Shown: positions 11,796 to 25,625 of the stretch, piece after piece
Layout: every line of letters begins with the position of its first letter
Position numbering within the stretch: position 1 is the stretch's first letter
Assembly: GCF_020360975.1 (NCBI RefSeq)
Contig: NW_025408667.1
Location: forward strand, 2,976,001 to 3,040,000
DNA length: 64,000 bases
Direction of reading: 5' to 3'
DNA from: Hirsutella rhossiliensis
Taxonomy: Eukaryota > Ascomycota > Sordariomycetes > Hypocreales > Ophiocordycipitaceae
Translations under genes and position numbers: made by a program
Notes under the pieces: model-generated
Told to the model about the DNA's origin: nothing
The model's input: only the letters and a program-made list of their open reading frames with translations
Databases searched by the model: none

Positions 11796-13004
11796 ATAAC
11801 GGGAGTCTTGTCTAACCTTAGTATACAGCTGCGCGGACGCAAGAGCGGTACCATGGAGGGACTCGTGGCAGCTGGTCGGGAGCATGTGCCCAAGAGCTGG
11901 GAAGACGCGTGCACTCCCTTTGCTCAGCGCGGGGAAGGGACAGTCTATTGGTTTATCCGGCAAATCGAGCTGGCGGCCTGGCGGGGGGCCTTCACTCGGG
12001 AAGTGGAAGGGCTCGCCGGTCCGCCCGGAGGATGGGTGGTCACTTCTGGGGAGTTGTGGATGCTGTGCAAAGCATGGAGCAAGACATTCACCCAAGCAGC
12101 CTTGTACATTTATCTTTTGTTTTCCCCTTTTCTTTTCGTTGTTTACCTGGGTCTTGAATGGCACCCCCCCCTTTCCCCCCCTCGAGTTGAGGTTGGTCGC
12201 CCGCTGTGCTGGGAAGCGCAACGTGATCTCTTGTACTACCTAGGTATTTGGACGTGAAGAGGACGGCAAGGTGAAGCAAGTCAAAGAAAAGCAATCATTC
12301 TGCTCCGTACCGAGACTTGTGCTCAGCCTCTTTGCTGGTTTGCGAAACATCTCTGTTGTTTGAGCAAGTGTCCCGACAAATTATTACTCCCTTCCGCACC
12401 TCTGGATAGATTTTTCATCCTTCATGTCAACAAATCGTCAGGGAAAAAGAAGAAGAAGAAGTAGAATGATGGACAAGAGAATAATACACCCGCGACACAA
12501 AGTGAGCCTCGAATGGGGGGGAATCCAAATACACAAAACCCAGGCCACCACCTACGATAATTACAGTTCCCCGGAGCCTCTCCCCACTCCCCATCATCGT
12601 AAGCCTCGTTTCGTTGCCCTTGCCCTTCGTGAAGAAGGATGCAGAAAATAGTAGAGAAGGAGAAAAAGATAAACCTCTGCGCTTCCAGGGGCTTTTTCAA
12701 AAGCTGCCCCCCTCTCCGGCTTGTGCCATGCACGGGTGTGGGTATTCGTAAACACCCGAGTGATTAAAAAAAGACGTGGGCTGTGATCGAGTCGAGGATG
12801 TCATCTGGTGGGAGGGAAAAGACGTCCGTACCGGCTCCTCCTGCAATGGCCGAGTTAACTAAAGCGTGAGAAGGTATCATCCCTCAGGACTTCTTGAGCG
12901 CGTCAATTACTCCCACATGTCGCTCTCACGCCTCATCGCCCCCTTGCACCTCCCGTCTCGGTATTTCTGAGCGGCAATGTCCCCTCCTCTGTCGCGAGCA
13001 CGGC
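11796..13004. other. convergent intergenic region
   Basis: 1.2 kb between the 3' ends of TOM70 and the syntaxin gene. No gene is seen. It holds C-runs near 12167 and AG-rich tracts near 12440-12475. Confidence 0.5.
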
Positions 13005-14108
13005 TCAGCCTTGTTTATTACACCTGTTGGTGCCAAGACAGATGCCGAGGCCGACACCCAGCGCGATGGCCAGGATGATGAGGACGACGACGAGGAAGCA
13101 CCACCACTTGAGCTTGCGGCGGCGGCGGGCGTGCTCGTTGGCCTGCTTGACTTGCTCGTTGCCCTTTTCGATGTTGTCGACCGTGTTCTGGGCATTGGTC
13201 TCGGCAGCCTGGACGACGGGGTCTTGTTGCTCGACGAGGGTGGCGAGCTCCTGGTAGAGGAAGGCGAGCTCGGAGAGGGTCTGCTCGATGCGCTGCAGCT
13301 CGCTGTGGCGCGCGCGCACGTTGCCCAGGACGGAGCTGGCGTGGCCGGTGCGGTTTGTGCGAAGCTGTGTGGCAGGGTGGGCACGTCAGCGGAAACTCGG
13401 GCCACAAGAGCCAACAAGCGCGCAGGGGTGGTGTTGAAAACTTGTCTGAGGGGGTGGGACATACAGCAGTTTGAAAAACACCCTCATTGCCCCAATCGGC
13501 CTCGGCGGCCTGCTGGACCTCGTCGTCGGTGGCGTCCGGGTTGACGATGCGGTATTGCCTGGCAATCTGCTCGCGGTACTTGTGCTGGTAGTCGCGCTCG
13601 ATGCTCTGGTACTTGTCCAGCTCCGACTTGAAAAAGGTCTTGAGGGACTGCAATTGCGTGTTCTTCGTGGTGCGGGACGAGTCGGAGGTGCGGGCGAGGT
13701 CGCGCTCGAGGCCCTTGATGCCGTCCTTGATCGCCGTGTTGCGGATCTGGGTCTGGGAGACGTACTGCTCGAGCTGCTGCTTGGCCTGGCCGTCGGTGCT
13801 GCCGAGGGCGCGCTGATGGAGCTGGCCAATGTAGTCAATGTCGTTTGTGAGGCTCTTGATGTCGTTGCGGAGGTTCTGGACGCGATTGAGGAAGTCTTGT
13901 TGGGTCAGGGCCGCAGGCTGCTGGCTGTTGTAGTCTTGCATCTCGTACTGGTCCTGTGCGTAGGGATTGGCCTGAGCCGCGAGGGCGGGTTAGAAGTCGC
14001 CGGCAGAGAGTCGCAGCTTGGTTGCTGGCTTACCTGGCCGTAGCCTTGGTTCACGTCCTGGGCCGGACCTTGATGGTACGGATTCTGACTCTGCTGCCCG
14101 TACGACAT
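13005..14108 (-). CDS. sso1: plasma-membrane syntaxin (Sso1/Sso2-type Qa-SNARE)
   Basis: t-SNARE for fusion of exocytic vesicles with the plasma membrane. Minus-strand exons 14034-14108, 13465-13971 and 13005-13364 give 313 residues. After a Gln/Tyr-rich N-terminal tail comes the Habc bundle (FLNRVQNLRNDIKSLTNDID and LKTFFKSELDKYQSIERDYQ). The linker has RQYRIVNPDATDDEVQQA, a hallmark of this subfamily. The SNARE helix starts near RARHSELQRIEQTLSELAFL and runs to the basic RRRRKLKWW stop. A single C-terminal anchor (CFLVVVLIILAIALGVGLGI) follows with a short luminal Cys-containing tail. Both introns (13365-13464 and 13972-14033) keep frame with good GT-AG borders. Confidence 0.92.
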
Positions 14109-15646
14109 TGTTGCGCGCTTTGTCTTGGCGTTGCTGGGCTGGAGAGGAGGAGGGACGGCTGCGGTATGAAGCAGCGCGCGGGGAGGGAGGGGGAGGGGAG
14201 AAGAAGTGGAAAGATGCCGAGAAGAGCAGTGGAGGAGAAAGGGCTGGGATGGGCCAAGTGCAAGCTCAGAGAGCCTTAGCGGCGGTGGTCGGAGCGGCGT
14301 GAGACTTGCAGGGCCCTTGGTGTGAGATGTAGGGAGACGATGACTGATGCTGTGGCACCGCAGTATGCGCAGAGCCTTTAGTTATTACTGCCTGACAAGC
14401 CCACTGAAAGACAAGCCGGGAGTCAAATTCCGCCTCCATCTAGGCTCGGAGGGGCGGGGACGAGGCGGAGGAGGAGGAGGGCCCACTAAAGGCACAGAAG
14501 GCTCACAGAAGCGATCGCCGAGGCTAATAATTGTTTGGGTAAACACAGGCAGCAGGTACGGAGTACCTTGTACCTCTTGTTTTACAGTACGGAGTACGAT
14601 AAGCATATTACTGTACATAGGTACATACCACCCACTACGTACCTACATACGTCACCATTCAGCCAGTGCACACGGGGCTTAGAGGTACCTACTAAGCCAA
14701 CGGATTCCCAGGGTCTCCAGAGAAACGCGTTCCAAGAATACGAAAGTATAACGGCCACCCACCGCGCAAGATGATGGCAGAGGGCATTGCAAGTACATCC
14801 ATCTTGTAAAGGATTGAAACACTTACCAACCGAAAACAAACACCTGCAGGGATCATCCCCTTTCCATCCTGCGGGCGTGCACGGACGACAAGGCCCACGA
14901 CCCAACAGCCCCGTCGCCGCGCGTGTCTTTTCCTTGTGAGCCTCCAAAGGCAGTGTGGACGCTTGTGTCCCAAAAATAGAGAGCCTCCTCTCTTCCAATT
15001 GCAACTGCGCCGCATTTCACGCCCGCTCTCACGAACCTCTGGCCATTTGTCGTCAGCCATTGAGGCTGCTGTGGCTGAGCAGCTACATCTCTTGCTCCGT
15101 ACCGTGTGTGGCTTTGCATCCACTCACCAAGGTACCTACTCCGTATTCCGTAAGGTATATCCGACTCTCAATCTACAATGCATTGCCCCCACGTCGCCTC
15201 AAGCACAATCCTCCCCTTCCCCTTGTCTCTAAGCAGGTACTCGTTTTGACATCCGTCTCGCGTTGCGACCCGTCCTTCTTACCGCCCACGCCGACGCTCA
15301 ATCCGACTGCGCCGCCGTCCTTGATAACCGACGTCGAACCACAACTGCCGCCCGGCACCTTTGACCGCCATGAGCCGATAGACTGTAACCGCCAAGTCCC
15401 CGTTGCCCTCTCTCGACCGGCAGGCTTGTCTGCAGCTGCAAGCTGTGCTTTGCCTGCCTTATCTCCGCGGAATCCAGACTGGAGCTCATCAGAGGCGCTA
15501 CAGGTACTATACTACACCTCGCTGGCTAAGTGCTCAACAATCGCCATCAATTGTCCTCGTCGTCCACGCGCGGCTCGGCTTCACCTCTCCACGGCTCATC
15601 ATCCGGTGACTTGTTTCAGACTGATAACGCTGTGCGAGATTCTCGC
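14109..15646. other. intergenic, syntaxin promoter region
   Basis: 1.5 kb upstream of the syntaxin gene and downstream of IMP4. Open frames on the plus strand, including one of ~230 codons at 14955-15656, have no recognisable family and poor codon bias, so no gene is called. Three exact copies of TACGGAGTA or its complement (14557, 14588, 15137) and two AGGTACCT palindromes lie here. Confidence 0.5.
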
Positions 15647-16601
15647 TCAAAGGTAATTCTTCTTCTTGGCTGTTCGCGTGTACTGGCTTAGGTGCCATTC
15701 GACGTCGCCGTCCTTGTTTTCAAGCGTGCCACCTCGGATCTCGAATGGCCTCATCGTCATTCTCGGGCCGACCTCGGCCAGCTCCACGCTATCGTATCCC
15801 GTTCGCACAAAGACATGGTGCCTGACTTCGATGCTGTCTTCAAGGTTCTTAAACGTCACGACTCTGTTGCCCATTTTGTTTCTGCTCGTGATGGCCTCTC
15901 GCGGAGGGAAAATGTGTTTCAGGATCTTGACCAGCCGCTGACCCAATGGCGTCGTGAATCCGTCAAAGATGAGGTGAGGATACGACTCGCTCACTGTCCC
16001 ACGCACGCTTCCGGGGATGTCGTGACGCAGAACAACGTTGTGAAGAGAAAAAGACACCGTGGGGCCGTGAGGAAAGTGTGTCAGAGTCAGAGCCGTGGGC
16101 GTACCGCGATGCTCGTGCAGGACAACAATGTCGGTCAAGCCTGCAGACTGCGCAGATTGGACCAAGTTTGGGAGAATGAGGTTTCCTCGGTTCATCCGTA
16201 TCGACGTGGGCAGCAGCAGTCTGATTTCCTTGGAAAAGGCAGATAACCTAGCCGAGGGAGACCGCGACGTCGTCACGAGAACCCGCGGATCTATAATGCC
16301 AGACAACTGGGCAAACTCGTCATCCAGATCGAGCTTCTCGTTGGTGTTCAGGTCGGGGGTGGATTCATCGTATGCGTAGTCTTTGCGCAGAGCCTTGTCG
16401 TTTGCGATGGACGGATCCAGGGGCTTTCCCGATGCCAACGATGCTCGTAGCTTGGCTCGCTTCTCGCTAATCTCGGCGTCTCGCAGAAGCAGGGCCCTCC
16501 GATACAGATAATCCCGCCGTTGGCGTGCTTGTTTGCGCTTTCCGTGTGTGTTAGACGTCTGCCTCGACTGTAAAGACCGGGTCGTGAACACTCACAATCA
16601 T
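15647..16601 (-). CDS. imp4: U3 small nucleolar ribonucleoprotein protein Imp4
   Basis: Brix-domain protein of the small-subunit processome that binds U3 snoRNA in early 18S rRNA processing, with Imp3 and Mpp10. Minus-strand exons 16596-16601 and 15647-16537 give 298 residues (yeast Imp4 has 290). The first coding exon is only ATG ATT. The intron 16538-16595 joins it to RKQARQRRDYLYRRALLL, the conserved Imp4 start. The Brix core contains the block PRVLVTTSRSPSARLSAFSKE, LPHGPT-like FPHGPTVSFSLHNVVLRHD and YPHLIFDGFTTPLGQR. The C-terminal RPFEIRGGTL is also typical of Imp4. Reading upstream without splicing gives an unrelated N terminus, which supports the tiny exon. Confidence 0.92.
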
Positions 16602-17262
16602 TTTGGCTACGTTATTTTGAATTGAATTGGAGAAGCTTGATGGAAAACCTGGTGATGTATCAAAGTCGTAGCACGTCGAGATCGCACTTGGAGAAACTCG
16701 GTTGACAGCCTAGTAATGGATCAAGTGTCGAGTGCGGGAAGAAAAAAAGTCGCCTTATCGTGGTCGCCGACAATCCGCCGCTTATCGATAAAATGGCCCT
16801 GACGTTTATCACGTGGAGTCAAAGTGTCCCACCGAACTCCGCTTGAGAGAGGGTCCGGCTGGTTCGCTTTCGCAGCCAAATCCCAAGTCGCTGGACCGGC
16901 AAATTCTGACTCCTGAAGAGGCTGCTTTCGGTCTCGCCTCTACTTGTCTCCCTCAAGCAGTTACAGGCCCAAAAGACCATCGTGCGGCCACCCGATCAAC
17001 TGTCCTGCGACGCATTCTTCACCGCGATGATGTGAAACGCACCCACGACTGGAACTTCGGAATCTCACAACTCATTCCGTCCGAGCTGCCACGTCGGGCT
17101 CTATTCACTGCCCAGAGGTGAGCTTTTTGGCCCACGATTCTTGCCGCGCAGGCATCTGCAGGCCGTGAAGGTGCCGTGCGCCATGCCCATCCCCTCAGCT
17201 GCTGACTGCGACAAAGCAGAAAAAACAGCGCCATCGCATCAGGTCCTCGAGCACAGAGCATC
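16602..17262. other. divergent promoter region (IMP4 / UPF1)
   Basis: 661 bases between the divergent starts of IMP4 and UPF1. No gene is seen. ATCGATAA-like motifs occur near 16780. Confidence 0.5.
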
Positions 17263-20200
17263 ATGGAAGGTGCCTTCACTCATGTAGGCAACCATCTCAT
17301 TTCCGACTCGGCTGCAGCCATCAACGCCGGTGCCGACGATCTATCTGCCCTCGACCCCGATGAGAGCCTGCTCTATGGCAAGTTCCCCGCCACCAGCGGC
17401 CGACGTCGCGCAGACGACGACGACAACCAGACCGAGGCTTTCGAGGAGGACGAGAACGATAGTCTCAACAGCGTCCCCGTCGACGGGATGATGGGAATGA
17501 AACTGAAAAACTCGGACGAGGAAAAGCAACTTCCGGCCCATGCTTGCGCGTAAGTGGCATCCCAAACTCTGGTCTGACCGGGGCTGAACTGACGCGATGC
17601 TGCAGCTACTGCGGCATCCACTCTCCGGCATCCGTCGTCAAGTGCTTGACCTGCAACAAGTGGTTCTGCGGAGCCCGAGGGAACGGCTCGTCCACCCACA
17701 TCGTCAACCACCTTGTCCGAGCGAGACACAAGGAGGTCCAGCTGCATCCCGAGTCGACGCTGGGAGACACCGTGTTGGAGTGTTACAACTGCGGAACCAA
17801 GAATGCTTTCCTGCTTGGCTTCATCCCGGCAAAGTCGGACACGGTCGTCGTTTTGCTTTGCCGCCAGCCCTGCGCGGCCAGCACCTCCAACAAGGACATG
17901 AACTGGGACATCTCGCGATGGGAGCCTCTGATCGAGGAACGAGCCTTCTTGGGCTGGCTTGTTAGCCCGCCGTCTGACAGTGAGCAGCTAAGAGCCCGTC
18001 ATGTGTCGGCCAACACGATTTCCAGGCTCGAGGAGATGTGGAAGGTGGACCCAAACGCCACTGCCGTTGACCTCGACAAGGCGGCCAACATTGACGATGA
18101 CCCTGATCCGGTTCTTCTCCGCTACGAGGACCCTTACCATTATCAAAATATTTTCGGTCCCCTCGTCAAGATGGAGTCGGATTACGACAAGAAGCTCAAG
18201 GAGGCTCAGTCTGAGGACGGCCTCACGGTCCGTTGGGATTACGGCCTCAACAATAAGCACCTTGTCAGCTTTAACCTGCACAAGATTGAGTCTGGTGACG
18301 TCAAACTCGCGGTGGGAGACGAAATGCGGCTCCGCTATAACGGTGAGCTTCGTGACCCGTGGGAAGGCGTGGGATATGTCATCAAGATCCCCAACAGCCA
18401 GTCGGACGAGGTGTGCCTGGAACTGCGCAAAAATGGCAACGACAAGTCGGTACCCACGGAGCTGTCGCACAACTTCTCGGCCGACTATGTGTGGAAGGCC
18501 ACGTCGTACGACCGCATGCAGCTGGCCATGAAGACCTTTGCAGTCGACGAGCTCAGTGTCTCGGGCTACATCTACTACGTCCTCCTAGGCCACGAGGTCC
18601 AGCTGCAGCCCATGAAGGCAAACCAGCCCAAGAAGTGGTCTGCCCCTGGACTTCCGGATCTGAACCAGAGCCAGGTGGACGCCATCAAGTCCGTCCTGCA
18701 GAAGCCCATCAGTCTGATCCAAGGGCCCCCTGGCACGGGCAAGACGGTAACCTCGGCGACCATCATCTATCATCTTGCCAAGACGACGGGCAACCAGGTC
18801 CTTGTCTGTGCGCCTTCCAACGTTGCTGTGGATCAGCTCTGCGAGCGCATTCATCGGACTGGCCTCAAGGTTGTGCGTCTCACTGCAAAGTCGCGCGAGG
18901 ACGTTGAGTCGTCGGTCAGCTTCTTGGCCCTGCACGAACAGGTCCGCATGGCGGAGCACAACACGGAGCTCGTCAAACTATCGCAGCTCAAGACCGACGT
19001 CGGCGAGCTGTCTAGCCAGGACGAGAAAAAGTTCAAGCAGCTCACCAAGCTCGCTGAGCGAGAGATTCTTCAAAACGCCGACGTTGTGTGCTGCACCTGT
19101 GTTGGCGCCGGCGATCCTCGCCTGTCAAAGATGAAGTTCCGCAACGTCCTGATTGACGAGTCGACGCAGTCGGCAGAGCCCGAGTGTCTGATTCCCCTTG
19201 TGCTCGGCTGCAAGCAGGTGGTGTTGGTTGGTGACCACAAGCAGCTCGGACCCGTCATCATGAACAAGAAGGCGGCCAAGGCCGGGCTTAACCAGTCCTT
19301 GTTTGAACGCCTGATCCATCTGCAGCTGTCCCCGATCCGTCTCAACACCCAGTACCGCATGCACCCATGCCTCTCGGAATTCCCGTCCAACATGTTTTAC
19401 GAGGGAGCTCTGCAGAACGGCATTACGCACGAGCAACGTCTCAGAAAGGACGTCGATTTCCCCTGGCCCGTCGCTGAGATGCCCATGATGTTTTGGTCCA
19501 ACCTCGGCGGCGAAGAAATATCCACCTCGGGAACGTCGTATCTGAACCGAACCGAGGCATCCAACGTGGAAAAGACTGTTACGCGCTTCTTCCGGGCTGG
19601 CGTGAAGCCCAGCGAAATCGGCGTCATTACGCCGTACGAGGGTCAGCGGAGCTACATTGTGACGACGATGCAAAACTCCGGGCAGTACAAGAAGGAACTC
19701 TACAAAGAGGTCGAGGTGGCGTCCGTCGACGCTTTCCAGGGGCGCGAAAAAGACTTTATCGTCTTGTCCTGCGTCCGCTCCAACGAGAACCAGGGCATTG
19801 GCTTCCTGTCCGATCCGCGCCGCCTCAACGTGGCGCTGACGCGTGCCAAGTACGGTCTTGTCATCCTGGGCAACCCAAAGGTGCTGTCAAAGCACGAGCT
19901 CTGGCACAACCTGCTTGTCCACTTCAAAGACCGCAAATGCTTTGTCGAGGGCCCCCTGACCAACCTCCAAGCCTGCCTCCTTCAGTTTAGCCGACCCAAG
20001 GTGAGCTACCGCCAGAAAAACAACTACCAGTCGCAGTACATGGCTGGCGGGTATTCCAATGGCAGGCACAACGGGGCGCCGCCAGGACGCGACGTGGATG
20101 CGGCCTCGATGATGTCGTACATCCCAGATGACGTATCGTCGATCCAAGGGTCCGCGTTTGGCGGGGCGGCGCTCAACACGGCGTTTCCGCCAATGTTTTC

Positions 20201-20576
20201 GAGCTTCACGCCCGAGCATTGGCCTGGGCTTCCCGGAGTGGGCGGGCCGGGACGCGGCAACAAGAGTCGTGGTCGTGCAACGGAGAGCGTGGCGGGCGAA
20301 AGTGTCGCCAACTCGGAGCTGACAGAAACGACGACGACGACGAGCGTCATTGGCGGAAAGGGCGTGGGCCAAGGCGGAGTGAGCCTCGGTGCCGGGCTTC
20401 ACGATGCCGTGACGGGGCTGCGACCCGTCTCATACACGCAGAGCGACCGCCTGAAGCACTACGTGGAGAGCAACGGACGAATGGCACACGGCAGCGGGTT
20501 CGCTCGGCGATACGACGACGACGAAAAGAGCATCAGCACCGCGTTCCATAGCCAGATTGGCGGGGGCTATGACTGA
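17263..20576 (+). CDS. upf1: ATP-dependent RNA helicase Upf1 (nonsense-mediated decay)
   Basis: Superfamily-1 helicase central to nonsense-mediated mRNA decay in the cytoplasm; it binds Upf2 through its CH domain. Exons 17263-17549 and 17606-20576 give 1085 residues. An acidic N-terminal tail is followed by the Cys/His-rich zinc domain, starting at [20 protein letters not shown] across the intron junction. Helicase motif I is GPPGTGKT near residue 469, motif II is DESTQ near 611 and motif III is [18 protein letters not shown] (motif IV), [10 protein letters not shown] (V) and VALTRAKYG (VI) follow. The C-terminal region is Gly/Ser-rich and ends in a conserved-looking tail. Length, domain order and motifs fit Upf1 rather than Sen1 or Dna2. 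The start is the first ATG in frame, and the intron is standard GT-AG. Confidence 0.97.
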
Positions 20577-21782
20577 GCTGACGGACAAGTTGCCAAGAGG
20601 AGCCGACGAGCAGGTGATGAAACTTGCTACTCTAGAAGCTTATGTGGCCGAAGCGACAGCCTGTTGCCGAGGCGATTTTGCGCAATGGCGGCGGCAGCTG
20701 TTTGACGGAACAAGACCGTGAAGGAAGCCGGGCCAGAGCAGGAGCCGGGCACACGACCGGACGTGTGGTCGTGACAGGCCCTGCCGGCACACAGACGACT
20801 TGTCTCGACTAGAGCTGCCAGCCAGGAGGGAGCGAGTCCGGGACTGGCTGGACAAGGGCGATGCACTAGTCAGATGCATGGCGCGGCCTGGCCCGGGATC
20901 CAGGACTGCCCCGATATCAACGCATTTTTGGACGTTGCGACGCGCAACTTGATGGACTGTTGGGAGGCGCGACGGAGGGTGGAGGAGACGCAGCAACACA
21001 TGGTCGACGAGTGGTCCTCTCCGGGGACATGATGTCGATGGCAGGAGTGAGATTGTTGTTGGTGGCGAATGGCGGATGGGGCAGAGAACGGCAACGTTTG
21101 CTCACCCGCCGCCTATGCCGATGGAATTGGACGCCGAGTCTGAAATCGCTCATTACCGGTAGATGGATGGAGAGAAAAATTGACAAGCCCGACATTCTTT
21201 TGACACGGTTGGTCCACTCAGCGAGCGGTCTCTAGGAGTGAGTGACTTTGGCCTTGGCCATGATGAATTCGCCCGTCGCACAGGCTCCAAGTTACGAGCG
21301 AGGCGTTTGGGTTTCAGTGGCGTCCACTGGCTCTCCATCTCTTGTACAGGAGGAGGGATTCTGGGCCCCCAACGGTGCGTCTTGATTCAGATGGGCCGTG
21401 GAACGACCGGCAAGACAAGCCAAGCGAGCCAACCCGGATGCGCCGTAGCAGCCCTCTTGCATCGCTGTGTACATGCAAGTGACTGCGGTTTATACATGGG
21501 CGGATAGAGGTAGGAAATAAGGTTGTTTGATGTATGTACATACATGGTAGGACAGCATGCAATTACATGCCAAGAAGGACGGAGGATGCATCCGGCGGCG
21601 ACTGAGCCGTGCGTCTCCAAGTACTTGAGGCTGCTTTCATCGTCCTCTTCCCCGTACAAGGAGGGACGAAGCACTAACATATATAACTTATCCTACCCCC
21701 GCCCCCACTCCGGCTTCCCTCCTCCCATTCAACCTCGCCCTCACCCGCCGCACATACAGACCATGCGCCGCCGCCCGTCACC
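20577..21782. other. intergenic, UPF1 3' region and mannosidase promoter
   Basis: 1.2 kb without a supportable gene. Open frames are short and show no family. A TATATAA box lies at 21680-21686, 97 bases before the mannosidase ATG. Confidence 0.5.
21680..21686 (+). promoter_or_regulatory. TATA box candidate of the mannosidase gene
   Basis: TATATAA sits 97 bases upstream of the predicted ATG with a pyrimidine-rich leader after it, a normal spacing for a fungal promoter. The transcription start is not known. Confidence 0.4.
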
Positions 21783-23629
<1,847 letters not shown>

Positions 23630-24234
23630 CGCCTGGTCTTGTCGCGACGGGCTCTCTAGGCTAGAAGAGGAGGGATGGAGAGCAACAGCGAGAGAGAGCA
23701 CTCTGTTGGCTCTTGAGGCTGCATCGCATTGCATTGCATCCTTGGTCGGCAGGCGGCAAGGCAAGGCGGGCTTTTTTTGGGTATACATGTCTGGTCTTGG
23801 CGGCCGGACATACATGCATATATATATACTCTGTACATACTGCCGTGTAAATGGGATCAATCGAAAAGGACATGCATATGTGTCGCTCCGCACGTGGTTG
23901 TCGATGCATCCCCGCGCCTCGTTTCTTCCATCACTGCACCGTCCTTATCATCGCACGCTTGCACTGTACAACCCACAGTAGCCCGCTCCGGCCATTACAT
24001 CATCCAACCACCACACACTTCCCCCACCCACCCGTCCTTCCAATTGCCTCTCTCCCGCCCCTTCGCCGACTTGACCAGTCCCGTCAAACCGCGCGCTCTC
24101 TCGTCTCTTTCCTCCTCCTCCTCTTTGTGCCCTCTTCACAGCACCCGCTCTGAGGGGGCGGGATCAGCAACCCCAAAAAAAAAAAGAGTGGCGTCTATTC
24201 TCGTGATGAGGCACAGCAGCAGCAGCAGCAAGGC
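23630..24234. other. intergenic, mannosidase 3' region and DnaJ-gene promoter
   Basis: 605 bases with no gene seen. A TA/CA-rich stretch lies near 23813-23845 and a long CT-rich leader runs to the DnaJ gene. An ATG at 24206 opens a short frame that overlaps the main start out of frame. Confidence 0.5.
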
Positions 24235-25260
24235 ATGCCGCGGCCCTCGTCCGCCCCCTTCGTCCTCGTCGGCCGCGCGCGCCCGCGGCTGAGCCTCGCG
24301 CCCGTGTGTCCGGGTCGTCGGCTGCATGCGTCGCGCCCGCGGTGGCAGCAGCAGCAGCGTCATCGTCATGGCGGCGCGGCGGCGGATGATCACTATGCGA
24401 GGCTGGGGGTGAGGCGCGATGCTTCGCCCGCCGAGATTAAAAAGTACGTGGCAAACCACACCCTCTCCCCCCCCCTCTCTCTCTCTCTATTCTCGCCGTG
24501 CACCTCCCTCGTCAATTGGGTTCGGCCGAGCCCATGAAGCGCACAAGAAAAAGAACGACAAGAACTCACATCCGCCACCAGGTCCTTTTACGCCCTCTCC
24601 AAAACCCACCACCCAGACGTCAACCCCTCGGACCCGCACGCCGCGCGCTCCTTCTCCCTGCTCTCCGAGTCCTACACCGTCCTCTCCGACCCCTCGCGCC
24701 GCGCCGCCTACGACCGCGACGTCCTCGCCCTCCACCACCACCAGTCTTCTCAGCGCCACCCGCGCGCCTCTTACTCGAGCACCGCCGCCAACCCCGCCGG
24801 CGGCCGCGCCCCCTCGGGCCTCAGCCGTCGCCGCGGCTCCTTCCGCGGGCCCGCGCCCAGCTTCTACCGCAACGGCGGCTGGGGCGCCCACGCCGATGCC
24901 CGCCGCCGCGCCCACGAGGAGTCGACGGGCACCTCCTCCGAGCATCATCACCGTTGTGCCGACGACTCGTTCCCCCGCCACGCCGGCATGGGCCCCGGCT
25001 CCTCGCCCTTCGGCCACGACGATGCCGCGCCTCCCCACTTTGACCGCAACGCCCACGCCCGCACCCACGAGACCCAGGACCGCCGCCGCTGGCAGCGCTC
25101 CCGCCGCGCCGTCGGCGACGACGACGTCGAGTTTGAGCCCCAGACCAGCCTCGCCGGCCACTTCCTCATCGTCGCCGGCATCCTGGGCGCCACCTTTCTC
25201 GCCCCCGTCGTGTACCTGCAGTTTATGCGCCTGGGCCACCGAAAGAGGGAGCTGGAGTAG
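24235..25260 (+). CDS. J-domain (DnaJ/Hsp40) protein with C-terminal membrane segment
   Basis: Exons 24235-24443 and 24582-25260 give 295 residues. The J domain runs from about residue 52 (DDHYARLGVRRDASPAEIKK) through the intron junction to YALSKTHHPDVNPSDPHAAR and LLSESYTVLSDPSRRAAYDR. The HPD motif is intact, so it should stimulate an Hsp70. The N terminus is rich in Arg, Ser and Ala and lacks acids, with RLHASRPRW resembling a cleavable mitochondrial presequence. A low-complexity His/Arg/Ser region follows the J domain. One hydrophobic segment (HFLIVAGILGATFLAPVVYL) lies near the C terminus. The layout suggests a mitochondrial inner-membrane J protein of the fungal 'DnaJ domain, mitochondrial' type; ER location is the alternative. 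The start at 24235 keeps the presequence, and an upstream ATG at 24206 is out of frame. Confidence 0.85.
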
Positions 25261-25625
25261 CATAGACGGAGCGCTTTCAAAAAAGAAGAGATGGGAGCAC
25301 GGATCGACAGTTTATCATGTGCGGGGGTTTCTTTGTGTGTTGCGGACAGACGGCGTCGCAGGACTGATTTGGTTTGCAATGGGCAAAGTGGATAACCAAA
25401 GGGAAAGCACGGCGCATGCATCCACAAATGCTAGACGATGCCTTGGAGTCTTGAATTCTCACGCTCCTTCTTGTTCATACATCTGCATGGTAAGATACAA
25501 GACATCTATTTCAGTACAGCAGCCGCGCGTAGACGCGCCTGGTTCAAGAGGGGGAATGGACCAGATGAGGCGAGGCAGGGAGAGGACGACGATGGCTTAT
25601 TAAAAGAGACGGGTATGCCAAGCCG
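25261..25625. other. convergent intergenic region
   Basis: The 3' regions of the DnaJ gene and the porin gene meet here. No other feature is seen. Confidence 0.5.

Noticed and set aside
14955..15656. 233-codon plus-strand frame in the syntaxin promoter region
   Set aside because: No recognisable family, Ser/Pro/Leu-rich random look, and it runs over the IMP4 stop. No splice-consistent model was found.
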